Origin: Micrococcaceae bacterium UBA3381
GTDB taxonomy: Bacteria; Actinomycetota; Actinomycetes; Actinomycetales; Micrococcaceae
Direction: 5' to 3'
Assembly (NCBI GenBank): GCA_002358975.1
Contig: DEPX01000206.1
Span: 17,589 to 22,659, forward strand
Length of the DNA: 5,071 nt
Numbering within the stretch: the stretch's first letter is position 1; each line of letters opens with the position of its first letter. Shown here in pieces: positions 1 through 5,071 of this stretch. The translations under genes were made by a program, and so were the position numbers. The notes under the pieces are model-generated. The model ran no database searches and was not told the DNA's origin. It saw only the letters and a list, made by a program, of their open reading frames with translations.

Positions 1-438
1 GTCGGTGATATACCCATCAATGAGTTCAGCAAGAACACGATCTTGTTCCGCACCGGCCAATAGTCGCGGGGTTGCAGCGTCGTCATCTCGCATTCGATAA
101 AGAAAATCGAAGGCATACGAGGCAAAAGATCGAACTGGTGTTTCAGCACGGGAATTAATGGCCTCATAATTTAATCTCGCGGTGAGGTGACTGCGCAACT
201 GAGCAGCAGCGGCACGAGTGTTGGTTAGCAACAACATCTGGCTGGTGGGTATCCCAGCTTTAATCCGGGCTACAGTGTATTCAATGGCCGTGGTGGTCTT
301 TCCAGTCCCCGGACCACCCAACACCATTATTGGCCCATGCCCTGTCTCCTGGTTAACGACGCTTTGTTGGCTATCATCAAGTACCGGAGCCGAACAAAAG
401 AGGTTCTGGGGCCGAAGTAGTTGCGGAGTTGAAGCCAT
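1..438 (-). CDS. UvrD/Rep-family ATP-dependent DNA helicase, N-terminal part (runs off the left edge)
   Basis: This is a superfamily 1 DNA helicase, which uses ATP to move along and unwind DNA in repair or recombination. The 146 visible residues hold a Q-motif-like LDDSQQSVV at residues 20-28. A perfect Walker A, GGPGTGKTT, follows at 41-49 with K47 as the nucleotide-binding lysine. A motif Ia-like LLLTNTRAAAAQLRSHL lies at 69-85. The frame stays open to base 1, so the C-terminus is missing; relatives are often around 1000 residues when a RecB-like nuclease domain follows. The N-terminus and Walker A context resemble actinobacterial helicase-nucleases of the AdnA/AdnB kind, but the nuclease domain is out of view, so no symbol is given. 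The ATG at 438 was chosen; a GTG two codons upstream (444) is possible. Neither has a clear Shine-Dalgarno site. It is transcribed divergently from the exonuclease gene at 535. Confidence 0.88.
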   Translation of the reverse strand, partial: MASTPQLLRPQNLFCSAPVLDDSQQSVVNQETGHGPIMVLGGPGTGKTTTAIEYTVARIKAGIPTSQMLLLTNTRAAAAQLRSHLTARLNYEAINSRAETPVRSFASYAFDFLYRMRDDDAATPRLLAGAEQDRVLAELIDGYITD

Positions 439-534
439 AGCCACTATTGAACCACTTTTTATCTGTCACTCGTCACACATATCCACAGATACGGCGTCAG
501 TTCACATCTGAGGTACAACTCGCGCCGAAAGCTA
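439..534. promoter_or_regulatory. Divergent intergenic region between helicase and exonuclease genes
   Basis: These 96 bases separate two genes transcribed away from each other, so promoters for both should lie here. I could not pick a convincing -35/-10 pair on either strand. One visible structure is an inverted repeat with 7-base arms, TATCTGT at 460-466 and ACAGATA at 485-491, separated by 18 bases. It could be an operator, but arms this short may occur by chance. Confidence 0.4.
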
Positions 535-1287
535 GTGAGCAGGTATTTTGGAACCATGTTGAATGCAGCACATGTATTGACCATTCCGGGACCTGATGAG
601 CCGTGGCACACCGGTTCAATGGTTGGTTTTGACCTTGAAACCACTGGCCCAAATCCGCACGAAGCCAGGGTGGTAACCGCCTCGATTGTGCTATTAGACG
701 CGGCTGGCCAAATGCGAGCTAATGCTGAATGGCTGGTAGATCCCGAAGTTGAAATACCTGCCGAAGCTGCAGCGGTACACGGGGTCACGACTCAACAGGC
801 CCGAACTTATGGTATGGATGCAGCTACAGGCTTGTCTGAAATCGTGGCTACGCTCAAGGATTTCATGCATCATCGGGTGCCCATCATCGCGTATAACGGT
901 GTCTACGACTTTACAGTACTGGCCGCTGAACTAGCCCGTCGAGACATGCCTGAGCTGAATGTCACCGGGGTAATAGATCCCTTTGTCATGGATAAATATG
1001 CCGACACCTACCGCAAAGGAAAACGGACCTTAGAAGTCGTGTGTGCTCACTATGAAGTAGCACTGGATAATGCCCATACCTCTCAGGCAGATTCAATTGC
1101 CGCAGTCCAGGTTTGCCAAGCCATCGTGACGAAATTCCCAGATCATTTCAATGCGCCCTTGGAAAAACTGTTTACCCAGCAAATCCAGTGGAAAGCCGAC
1201 CAGGCCGCTAGTTTTGAGCAGTATTTAAAGCGTCGTAACCCTGAAGCCTTTGTGTCGCGGGATTGGCCCGTAGAAAAATTACGTTAG
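535..1287 (+). CDS. DnaQ-like (DEDDh) 3'-5' exonuclease
   Basis: This is a cytoplasmic 3'-5' exonuclease of the DNA polymerase III epsilon-like superfamily, which removes nucleotides from 3' ends with two metal ions. All three Exo motifs are present. Exo I is FDLETTG with D33 and E35, Exo II is YNGVYDFTVLA with D125, and Exo III is HTSQAD with H181 and D186, which makes it the DEDDh subtype. The length, about 250 residues, and the phrases AAAVHGVTTQQAR (78-90) and YRKGKRTLEVVC (159-170) match stand-alone exonucleases common in Actinobacteria. It is not the epsilon subunit by context, since no polymerase genes are nearby, and its substrate is unknown. Start choice is uncertain. GTG at 535 gives 250 residues; ATG at 556 gives 243. 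Each has only a weak purine stretch upstream, GAAAG at 526-530 for the GTG and GGA at 550-552 for the ATG. Both keep the whole domain. Confidence 0.88.
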   Translation: MSRYFGTMLNAAHVLTIPGPDEPWHTGSMVGFDLETTGPNPHEARVVTASIVLLDAAGQMRANAEWLVDPEVEIPAEAAAVHGVTTQQARTYGMDAATGLSEIVATLKDFMHHRVPIIAYNGVYDFTVLAAELARRDMPELNVTGVIDPFVMDKYADTYRKGKRTLEVVCAHYEVALDNAHTSQADSIAAVQVCQAIVTKFPDHFNAPLEKLFTQQIQWKADQAASFEQYLKRRNPEAFVSRDWPVEKLR

Positions 1288-1305
1288 AGCAACCCAGCTC
1301 TTCTT
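1286..1305 (+). terminator. Possible weak terminator after the exonuclease gene
   Basis: A 5-bp stem, AGAGC at 1286-1290 and GCTCT at 1297-1301 with a 6-base loop, overlaps the stop codon and is followed by TCTTG. The stem is short and the T-run poor, so this is only a candidate. Confidence 0.25.
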
Positions 1306-1356
1306 GTGATGTCCGCCGCGCTACGACGCGCTTACCGATACTACAAGTTGTATGTA

Positions 1357-1375
1357 CATGCTCTACTAAAGCATG
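1357..1375. other. Small hairpin, 6-bp arms
   Basis: CATGCT at 1357-1362 pairs with AGCATG at 1370-1375 across a 7-base loop. No T-run follows directly. It could help terminate the exonuclease transcript, act as an operator for the downstream transporter gene, or be chance. Confidence 0.3.
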
Positions 1376-1421
1376 CCTGCAACAATCTTTTGCTTAACGT
1401 ATGGGTGGGGGACATTACATT

Positions 1422-1450
1422 TTGACCATTGTGTCGTAAACTCTGAGATA
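1422..1450 (+). promoter_or_regulatory. Possible sigma-A-type promoter for the transporter operon
   Basis: TTGACC at 1422-1427 matches five of six bases of the -35 consensus. GAGATA at 1445-1450, 17 bases further on, is a poor -10 match. Transcription from here would give a leader of roughly 105 bases that includes the hairpin at 1464-1481. The call rests on the -35 element and its position. Confidence 0.3.
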
Positions 1451-1463
1451 CGAATCACACGAC

Positions 1464-1481
1464 CGGCGGCAAATTCCGCCG
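1464..1481 (+). other. GC-rich hairpin in the lipoprotein gene leader
   Basis: CGGCGG at 1464-1469 pairs perfectly with CCGCCG at 1476-1481 across the loop CAAATT. It lies about 80 bases before the ATG, with no T-run after it, so it is more likely a 5'-leader structure than a terminator. Confidence 0.35.
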
Positions 1482-1562
1482 CGGCACGGTGCTTCTACCC
1501 TGTGTTTACCACAACACAAACACAACACCATTACTTGCATTGACCTTGAACGGAGATCCCGT

Positions 1563-3182
1563 ATGCAATCCAAACGGATGTTCAAATACGCCACGGTCCT
1601 GTCCGTTGGCGCACTAGCACTGACTGCATGTGGCGGCGGGGACGACAACGGTGGCGACAACGCCGATGGCGAGATGATCATCAACGCCCACAACGTTGAA
1701 CCTCAAAACCCACTGGTTCCGACCAATACCAATGAGGTCGGCGGTGGACACATTGTGGACGCTATTTTCGCTGGACTTGTGTCTTACGATGCTGAAGGCG
1801 AAACCCAAATGGAAGTCGCCGAATCGATTGAGTCCGATGATAACGTCACCTGGACAGTGAAGCTGGAAGACGGCTGGACCTTCTCTGACGATACACCAGT
1901 GACCGCGGACTCCTTCGTTGATGCGTGGAACTACGGTGCCGATCCGGATAATGCCCAACTTTCTGCATACTTCTTCAACGCCATCGAAGGCGCGGATGAA
2001 GAAGGCAATATCGAAGACGGTTCAGATACGCTTTCCGGGCTCGAAGTCATTGACGATCAGACCTTCGAGGTAACTCTGAAAGAACCAGCCGCTGACTTCC
2101 CAGATCGACTCGGTTATTCTGCGTTCGCACCACTACCAGAAGTAGCATTTGACGATATGGACGCATTCGGTGAAAAACCCGTCTCCAATGGTCCTTACGT
2201 ACTCGAAGAGTGGGATCACGATGTCGAAGCCACGCTCAAAACAAACCCGGATTACGATGGTAACCGCAAACCAAAAAACGATGGTCTCACATTTACTTTC
2301 TACACCGATCCTGATGCGGCATACACTGATGTGCAATCGGGCGTTCTCGATGTGATGGATCAGGTGCCCCCATCGGCAATCGAGACGTTCCAAGACGATG
2401 AGAACCTTCAGGCGTTTAGCGATGATGGTTCCGTTAGCGCCGACATCACGATTCCTGCTTCACTTGATCATTTTGCAGAAGATGAAGAAGGCCAATTGCG
2501 TCGTGCGGCAATCTCCAAAGCTATCGACCGCGAGGCGATCACCTCAACAATTTTTGATGACACTCGTACCCCGGCAACTGACTTTTCTTCACCGCTAATG
2601 CCTGACTATTCAGAAGATATTCCAGGTAGCGACGTATTGGAATTTGATGTCGACGAAGCCAAACAGCTGTGGGACCAAGCCGAAGAAATTGCCCCGTTTG
2701 AAGGGACGCTAGAAATTTCATATAACGCCGATGGCGCAGGCAATAAAGAATGGGTTGAGGCAGTTACCAACCAGATTCGGGACAATCTCGACATCGATGC
2801 GGAACCTAACCCTTACTCTGCCTTTGCTGAATTCCGTGAGGTGATTACAAACCGCGAAATCGATACTGCCTTCCGCTCCGGGTGGCAACCAGATTATCCA
2901 TCCGTTTATAACTACCTCGGCCCTTTATTTGGGACTGGCGCTGGCTCTAATGACGGAGATTATTCCAACGCCGAGTTCGACGATGCACTGGCTAGCGCTG
3001 CACGTGCCGACGACGATAATGAGCGAGCAGAGGCACTTAAAGAAGCCCAAGCTATCCTGATGGAAGATCTGCCGGCTATACCATTATGGACCCAAGACGC
3101 TTTGGCTATTGCAGCCGATGGTGTCGAAGGTATTGAGCTCAACTGGCAGAATCAGCCGGAGTATCATCTGGTAACAAAGTAA
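1563..3182 (+). CDS. Peptide-type ABC transporter substrate-binding lipoprotein (SBP family 5, OppA/DppA-like)
   Basis: This is the extracytoplasmic binding protein of an ABC importer of the peptide/nickel (Opp/Dpp) class. It captures ligand outside the membrane and hands it to the permeases. The N-terminus is a lipoprotein signal: basic MQSKRMFK, a hydrophobic stretch, then lipobox LTAC with C23 as the lipidated cysteine, followed by a Gly/Asp-rich linker. The body is typical of SBP_bac_5: DSFVDAWNYGADP near residue 120, SNGPYVLEEW near 208-217, and SGWQPDYPSVYNYLGPLFG near 440-458. The length of 539 residues is full for the family. The mature protein is strongly acidic, as in secreted actinobacterial proteins and those from salty habitats. 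The ATG at 1563 is supported by GGAG 7 bases upstream. A permease start follows at 3299, the usual operon order. The ligand is probably oligopeptides, but it cannot be told from sequence. Confidence 0.93.
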   Translation: MQSKRMFKYATVLSVGALALTACGGGDDNGGDNADGEMIINAHNVEPQNPLVPTNTNEVGGGHIVDAIFAGLVSYDAEGETQMEVAESIESDDNVTWTVKLEDGWTFSDDTPVTADSFVDAWNYGADPDNAQLSAYFFNAIEGADEEGNIEDGSDTLSGLEVIDDQTFEVTLKEPAADFPDRLGYSAFAPLPEVAFDDMDAFGEKPVSNGPYVLEEWDHDVEATLKTNPDYDGNRKPKNDGLTFTFYTDPDAAYTDVQSGVLDVMDQVPPSAIETFQDDENLQAFSDDGSVSADITIPASLDHFAEDEEGQLRRAAISKAIDREAITSTIFDDTRTPATDFSSPLMPDYSEDIPGSDVLEFDVDEAKQLWDQAEEIAPFEGTLEISYNADGAGNKEWVEAVTNQIRDNLDIDAEPNPYSAFAEFREVITNREIDTAFRSGWQPDYPSVYNYLGPLFGTGAGSNDGDYSNAEFDDALASAARADDDNERAEALKEAQAILMEDLPAIPLWTQDALAIAADGVEGIELNWQNQPEYHLVTK

Positions 3183-3202
3183 TCATGACGATTGACAGGT
3201 AA

Positions 3203-3233
3203 TAGTGACCGCTGAGTATCTCGGCGGTCACTA
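3203..3233 (+). terminator. Strong intercistronic hairpin between binding protein and permease genes
   Basis: Bases 3203-3216 pair with 3220-3233 around the triloop TAT. The stem is 14 bp, with one G-T (G-U in RNA) pair at 3213/3223. It begins 21 bases after the lipoprotein stop codon. No T-run follows, so it is either a Rho-independent terminator of the tail-less kind described in Actinobacteria or a 3'-end stabiliser. In either role it would give much more binding protein than permease, the usual stoichiometry in such importers. Confidence 0.75.
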
Positions 3234-3259
3234 CGCTGTTCCCAGTTGTTAAAACTCCC

Positions 3260-3275
3260 GTCGCCTCGGGGCGAC
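3260..3275 (+). other. Second intercistronic hairpin with TCGG loop
   Basis: GTCGCC at 3260-3265 pairs with GGCGAC at 3270-3275 around the tetraloop TCGG, followed by AAAAC. It sits 23 bases before the permease ATG, just ahead of its Shine-Dalgarno site AGAGG (3288-3292). It may be an mRNA processing stop or a translation-level element. Confidence 0.4.
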
Positions 3276-3298
3276 AAAACCTAAATCAGAGGTAAAGC

Positions 3299-3487
3299 AT
3301 GTGGCGTTACATCGTCCGCCGACTGCTCCAAACCATTCCGGTCGTCTTAGGGGCAACACTACTCATTTATGCGCTAGTGTTTCTTCAGCCAGGAGACCCT
3401 ATCGTTGCATTATTCGGCGAGAAACCGGTTTCTGAGGCAGCCAGAGCAGAACTTGAAGCACAATATAATTTAGATAAACCGTTTTTC
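3299..3487 (+). other. Truncated DppB/OppB-type ABC permease, N-terminal fragment
   Basis: The first ~60 residues carry the signature start of the inner-membrane permease of peptide/nickel ABC importers. Basic MWRYIVRRLLQTIP is followed by a hydrophobic helix (about 13-29, VVLGATLLIYALVFLQP) and the conserved PGDP motif at 31-34. An EAARAELEAQYNLDKPF segment follows at 46-62, which in intact family members normally continues into the second helix. The gene lies 116 bases after the binding protein on the same strand and is clearly the second cistron of its operon. Intact members have about 310-340 residues and five or six helices; here everything after about residue 60 is replaced by sulfatase sequence. 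Confidence 0.85.
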
Positions 3488-4333
3488 TTTGCTGTAGGCT
3501 TCAAGAAACCTCACTTACCTTTTGTTGCTCCAAAGAAGTATTGGGACTTATACGAAAGAGCGGATATGCCGTTAGCTGAGTTTACTGAGGTGGCTGCTAA
3601 TAGTCCAAGCTTTGCTTATCACCAATCGGGAGAGTTAGTTAATTATACTGATATCCCTCCTGTAACTTCATTTTCGGATATCAAGAATACAATTGTAAGT
3701 GATGAGAAGGCTAAAGAACTAATACACGGATATTACGCTGCAATCAGTTACATGGATGCTCAACTAGGCTTGGTTCTTGATGCTCTTGATAAGAAAGGTC
3801 TAAAAGAGAATACTATTATTGTATTATGGGGTGATCATGGTTGGCATTTGGGAGATCACGGTTTGTGGAATAAGCATTCCAACTTTGAACAAGCGACTCG
3901 TGTACCTTTGATCGTGGTTGATCCAACGGAAAAACCAAAAGTAATAACTCAGCCGGTTGAGTTTCTTGGTATATATCCAACACTTTGTAAAATGGTTGGT
4001 CTAAAAGAACCAGCTCACTTAGATGGGATATCTTTCTATAACTTAATTCAAGGAAATTTAGCTACTAATGAACAGCATTATGCTGTAAGTCAATATCCCC
4101 GAACTAACAAGATGGGATATTCAATTCGTGACAATAGATATCGCTACACGGTTTGGGTAGATTGGAGTAACAAAAAGACCAATACTGAAAAACGTTTAGC
4201 TGTTGAATTGTATGACTATACAGAAGATCCACTTGAAACAGTTAATGTTGCTGACGATCCTCGATATAAAGAAGTTGCTCAACAAATGGAGGCCTATTGG
4301 CAAGAGAATATTCAACGAAGACTTAATAATTAA
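3299..4333 (+). CDS. Chimeric reading frame: ABC permease N-terminus joined in frame to a sulfatase C-terminus
   Basis: This one open frame of 344 codons combines two unrelated proteins. Residues 1 to about 60 are the start of a DppB/OppB-type permease. Residues from about 59 to the end are the C-terminal part of an iduronate-2-sulfatase-like alkaline-phosphatase-fold enzyme. The start is well supported by AGAGG at 3288-3292, 6 bases before the ATG. The permease lacks all its remaining membrane helices and its EAA loop. The sulfatase lacks roughly its first 200 residues, including the formylglycine motif and the N-terminal metal ligands. Neither half could work as its family does. GC content and codon use change sharply at the joint. 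I read the frame as real but the protein as an artefact of a chimeric sequence; a natural fusion is far less likely. An automated annotation would probably call it simply sulfatase. Confidence 0.85.
   Translation: MWRYIVRRLLQTIPVVLGATLLIYALVFLQPGDPIVALFGEKPVSEAARAELEAQYNLDKPFFFAVGFKKPHLPFVAPKKYWDLYERADMPLAEFTEVAANSPSFAYHQSGELVNYTDIPPVTSFSDIKNTIVSDEKAKELIHGYYAAISYMDAQLGLVLDALDKKGLKENTIIVLWGDHGWHLGDHGLWNKHSNFEQATRVPLIVVDPTEKPKVITQPVEFLGIYPTLCKMVGLKEPAHLDGISFYNLIQGNLATNEQHYAVSQYPRTNKMGYSIRDNRYRYTVWVDWSNKKTNTEKRLAVELYDYTEDPLETVNVADDPRYKEVAQQMEAYWQENIQRRLNN
3464..4333 (+). other. Iduronate-2-sulfatase-like enzyme (S1 family), C-terminal fragment
   Basis: From about residue 59 of the frame the sequence is a type I sulfatase, which hydrolyses sulfate esters, usually on polysaccharides. 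Diagnostic blocks are DKPFFFAVGFKKPHLPF (59-75) with H72 of the HxP motif, the YYAAISYMDAQLGLVLDAL segment (145-163), and VLWGDHGWHLGDHG (175-188). D179 and H180 are the late metal ligands, and K192 lies in WNKHSNFEQATRVPL. The C-terminal subdomain includes YSIRDNRYRYTVWVDW (274-289) and ELYDYTEDPLETVN (303-316). The pattern is closest to iduronate-2-sulfatase-like members, often grouped as S1_7. The activating CxPSR or SxPSR motif and the early Asp ligands are missing. No in-frame Met near the joint could start a complete enzyme; the first inside is M90. It is followed after 10 bases by another sulfatase gene. Confidence 0.88.
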
Positions 4334-4336
4334 GGA
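4332..4336 (+). promoter_or_regulatory. Shine-Dalgarno site overlapping the upstream stop codon
   Basis: AAGGA at 4332-4336 overlaps the TAA at 4331-4333 and ends 7 bases before the ATG at 4344. It fixes the start of the second sulfatase and suggests that both sulfatases are translated from one mRNA. A clear Shine-Dalgarno site is uncommon in Bacteroidetes, which argues weakly for another source phylum. Confidence 0.6.
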
Positions 4337-4343
4337 TTATAGT

Positions 4344-5071
4344 ATGAGAAATATTAGTAAATATATTGGTGTTACAACCGCGGCTTGTCAACTAGCCTTA
4401 ATCCCTAGCTTTACTTATGCTAGAGATGTTTTTAGTGACGAATCAAATCAGAAGAAAAATGTGCTCATGCTTGTTGTTGATGATTGGGGGGCGCACGATC
4501 TTTCGTTTACTGGTTCAAAATTCTACGAAACGCCTAATATTGATAAGTTAGCAGATAAGTCAGTTGTATTTAATCAGGCTTATGTTGCTTATCCTAGAAG
4601 TGTTCCTTCTCGCTTCTCTTTGTTTACTGGCATGCATTGCGCACGTCCACAAAGTGAGAGTCCAAAAGAGGTTGATGATCGTAAAATTGATGAGAACTCT
4701 TATAGTATTGCTGAACCTTTCCAAGCAGATGGTTATGATACATTCTTTATTGGCAAGTGGCATTTATCTACTGAAACAGTAGGTCCTGAACAAAAAGGAT
4801 TTAATATAAATATTGGAGGTGGGCATGCAGGAGCACCTTCTTCTTATTTTCCTCCATATAATAAAGTAAGGAAAAACAAACAGACTGTAGAGCGTCCAAT
4901 AGAAAATATGGATGATGCTTTAGAGAATGAGTATTTGACCGATTACATGTCACGTAAGACTGTCGATTACATCAATACTCAAAGTAATGAAAAGCCTTTC
5001 TTTGCAGTTTGTAGTTATTATGCAGTACATACGCCATTAGAGGCTAAGGCAGATTTAATTGATAAGTATAA
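4344..5071 (+). CDS. Exported serine-type sulfatase (S1 family), N-terminal part (runs off the right edge)
   Basis: This type I sulfatase probably cleaves sulfate from carbohydrates outside the cytoplasm. The first ~26 residues look like a Sec signal peptide: MRNISK, a hydrophobic stretch, and possible cleavage after SFTYA. The early metal ligands are D46 and D47 in LMLVVDDWGAHDLS. The activation motif is S86-V-P-S-R90, followed by FSLFTG, so the residue to become formylglycine is serine, not cysteine. GKWHLS (137-142) gives K138 and H140, and H229 lies in AVHTPLEAK. The block GFNINIGGGHAGAPSSYFPP (152-171) resembles the sulfatase group often labelled S1_16 or N-acetylgalactosamine-6-sulfatase-like. 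That subgroup is from memory and is not certain. Of a likely 450-550 residues, 242 are visible. Codon use is AT-rich like the sulfatase fragment before it and unlike the left part of the window. Confidence 0.9.
   Translation, partial: MRNISKYIGVTTAACQLALIPSFTYARDVFSDESNQKKNVLMLVVDDWGAHDLSFTGSKFYETPNIDKLADKSVVFNQAYVAYPRSVPSRFSLFTGMHCARPQSESPKEVDDRKIDENSYSIAEPFQADGYDTFFIGKWHLSTETVGPEQKGFNINIGGGHAGAPSSYFPPYNKVRKNKQTVERPIENMDDALENEYLTDYMSRKTVDYINTQSNEKPFFAVCSYYAVHTPLEAKADLIDKY

Larger units (their letters stand above)
1288..1562. other. Non-coding region upstream of the substrate-binding lipoprotein gene
   Basis: These 275 bases show no credible gene. They hold, in order, a possible weak terminator, a hairpin with 6-bp arms at 1357-1375, a possible promoter at 1422-1450, a GC-rich hairpin at 1464-1481, and a C/A-rich stretch at about 1506-1530. 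A good Shine-Dalgarno site, GGAG at 1552-1555, lies 7 bases before the lipoprotein ATG. A long 5' leader for the transporter operon is likely, but no known riboswitch class is recognisable. Confidence 0.55.

Noticed and set aside
218..511. Open frame of 97 codons on the plus strand
   Set aside because: It lies opposite the helicase gene, whose minus-strand translation has a clear Walker A motif. The plus-strand product has no recognisable domain.
459..788. Minus-strand open frame of 109 codons
   Set aside because: It overlaps the exonuclease start in antisense and the divergent promoter region, has a low-complexity Ser/Ala/Thr-rich product, and has no motif.
1464..1481. GC-rich hairpin as the terminator of the exonuclease gene
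   Set aside because: It lies about 180 bases after the exonuclease stop, has no T-run, and falls downstream of the likely promoter of the next gene.
1415..1693. Minus-strand open frame of 92 codons over the lipoprotein gene leader
   Set aside because: It is antisense to the leader and the signal peptide codons, has no Shine-Dalgarno support, and its product looks like random translation.
1614..1958. Minus-strand open frame of 114 codons inside the lipoprotein gene
   Set aside because: It is fully antisense to a well-supported lipoprotein gene and has no recognisable domain.
3299..4333. A new membrane-anchored sulfatase made by fusing a permease helix to a sulfatase domain
   Set aside because: The sulfatase half lacks the formylglycine motif and early metal ligands, so it cannot be active. 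The permease half lacks most of its helices. The composition break at the joint points to a chimera.
4560..4782. Overlapping small open frames on both strands within the second sulfatase
   Set aside because: Both lie inside a region whose frame from 4344 gives the SVPSR and GKWH sulfatase motifs. The small products are shadows of it.
1..5071. tRNA, rRNA, CRISPR array, insertion sequence, toxin-antitoxin pair or phage genes
   Set aside because: I saw no cloverleaf-like segment, regular repeat-spacer pattern, transposase motif or terminal inverted repeats on reading both strands by eye. The joint near 3475 also lacks mobile-element marks.

Overview
The window is a patchwork of two unlike genomes joined at about position 3475. 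The left part, about 3.47 kb, looks like a moderate-GC actinobacterium. Two sampled 60-base lines, 661-720 and 1861-1920, each hold 35 G/C. Its protein types fit the order Micrococcales: an actinobacterial UvrD-like helicase, a DEDDh exonuclease, and a very acidic peptide-binding lipoprotein. The right part, about 1.6 kb, is clearly more AT-rich. Lines 3721-3780 and 4861-4920 hold 25 and 20 G/C of 60. It carries two sulfatase genes of a kind common in marine or gut polysaccharide degraders such as Lentisphaerae, Planctomycetes, Bacteroidetes and some Gammaproteobacteria. The exact source of either half cannot be fixed from the sequence alone.

Layout: (1) 1-438, minus strand, is the N-terminal 146 residues of a UvrD/Rep-family helicase that runs off the left edge. 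(2) 439-534 is a divergent intergenic region. (3) 535-1287, plus strand, is a complete DnaQ-like 3'-5' exonuclease. (4) 1288-1562 is a non-coding leader region with small hairpins and a possible promoter. (5) 1563-3182, plus strand, is a complete family-5 (Opp/Dpp-type) substrate-binding lipoprotein. (6) 3183-3298 holds a strong 14-bp hairpin and a second, smaller one. (7) 3299-4333 is one open reading frame whose first ~60 residues are the N-terminus of a DppB/OppB-type permease. The rest is the C-terminal part of an iduronate-2-sulfatase-like enzyme. (8) 4344-5071, plus strand, is the N-terminal 242 residues of a second, serine-type sulfatase, cut by the right edge.

How the genes fit: the lipoprotein and the permease start are the first two genes of a peptide/nickel-type ABC importer operon, with the usual hairpin between binding protein and permease. 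The operon stops abruptly after 60 codons of the permease. The two sulfatases, 10 bases apart with a Shine-Dalgarno site at the boundary, are probably an operon from another organism. The joint lies in a short stretch (residues LDKPFF) that both protein families typically carry. The simplest reading is a chimeric contig or template-switch artefact at shared sequence, not a natural fusion protein. I found no RNA genes, CRISPR array, insertion sequence or convincing new system.
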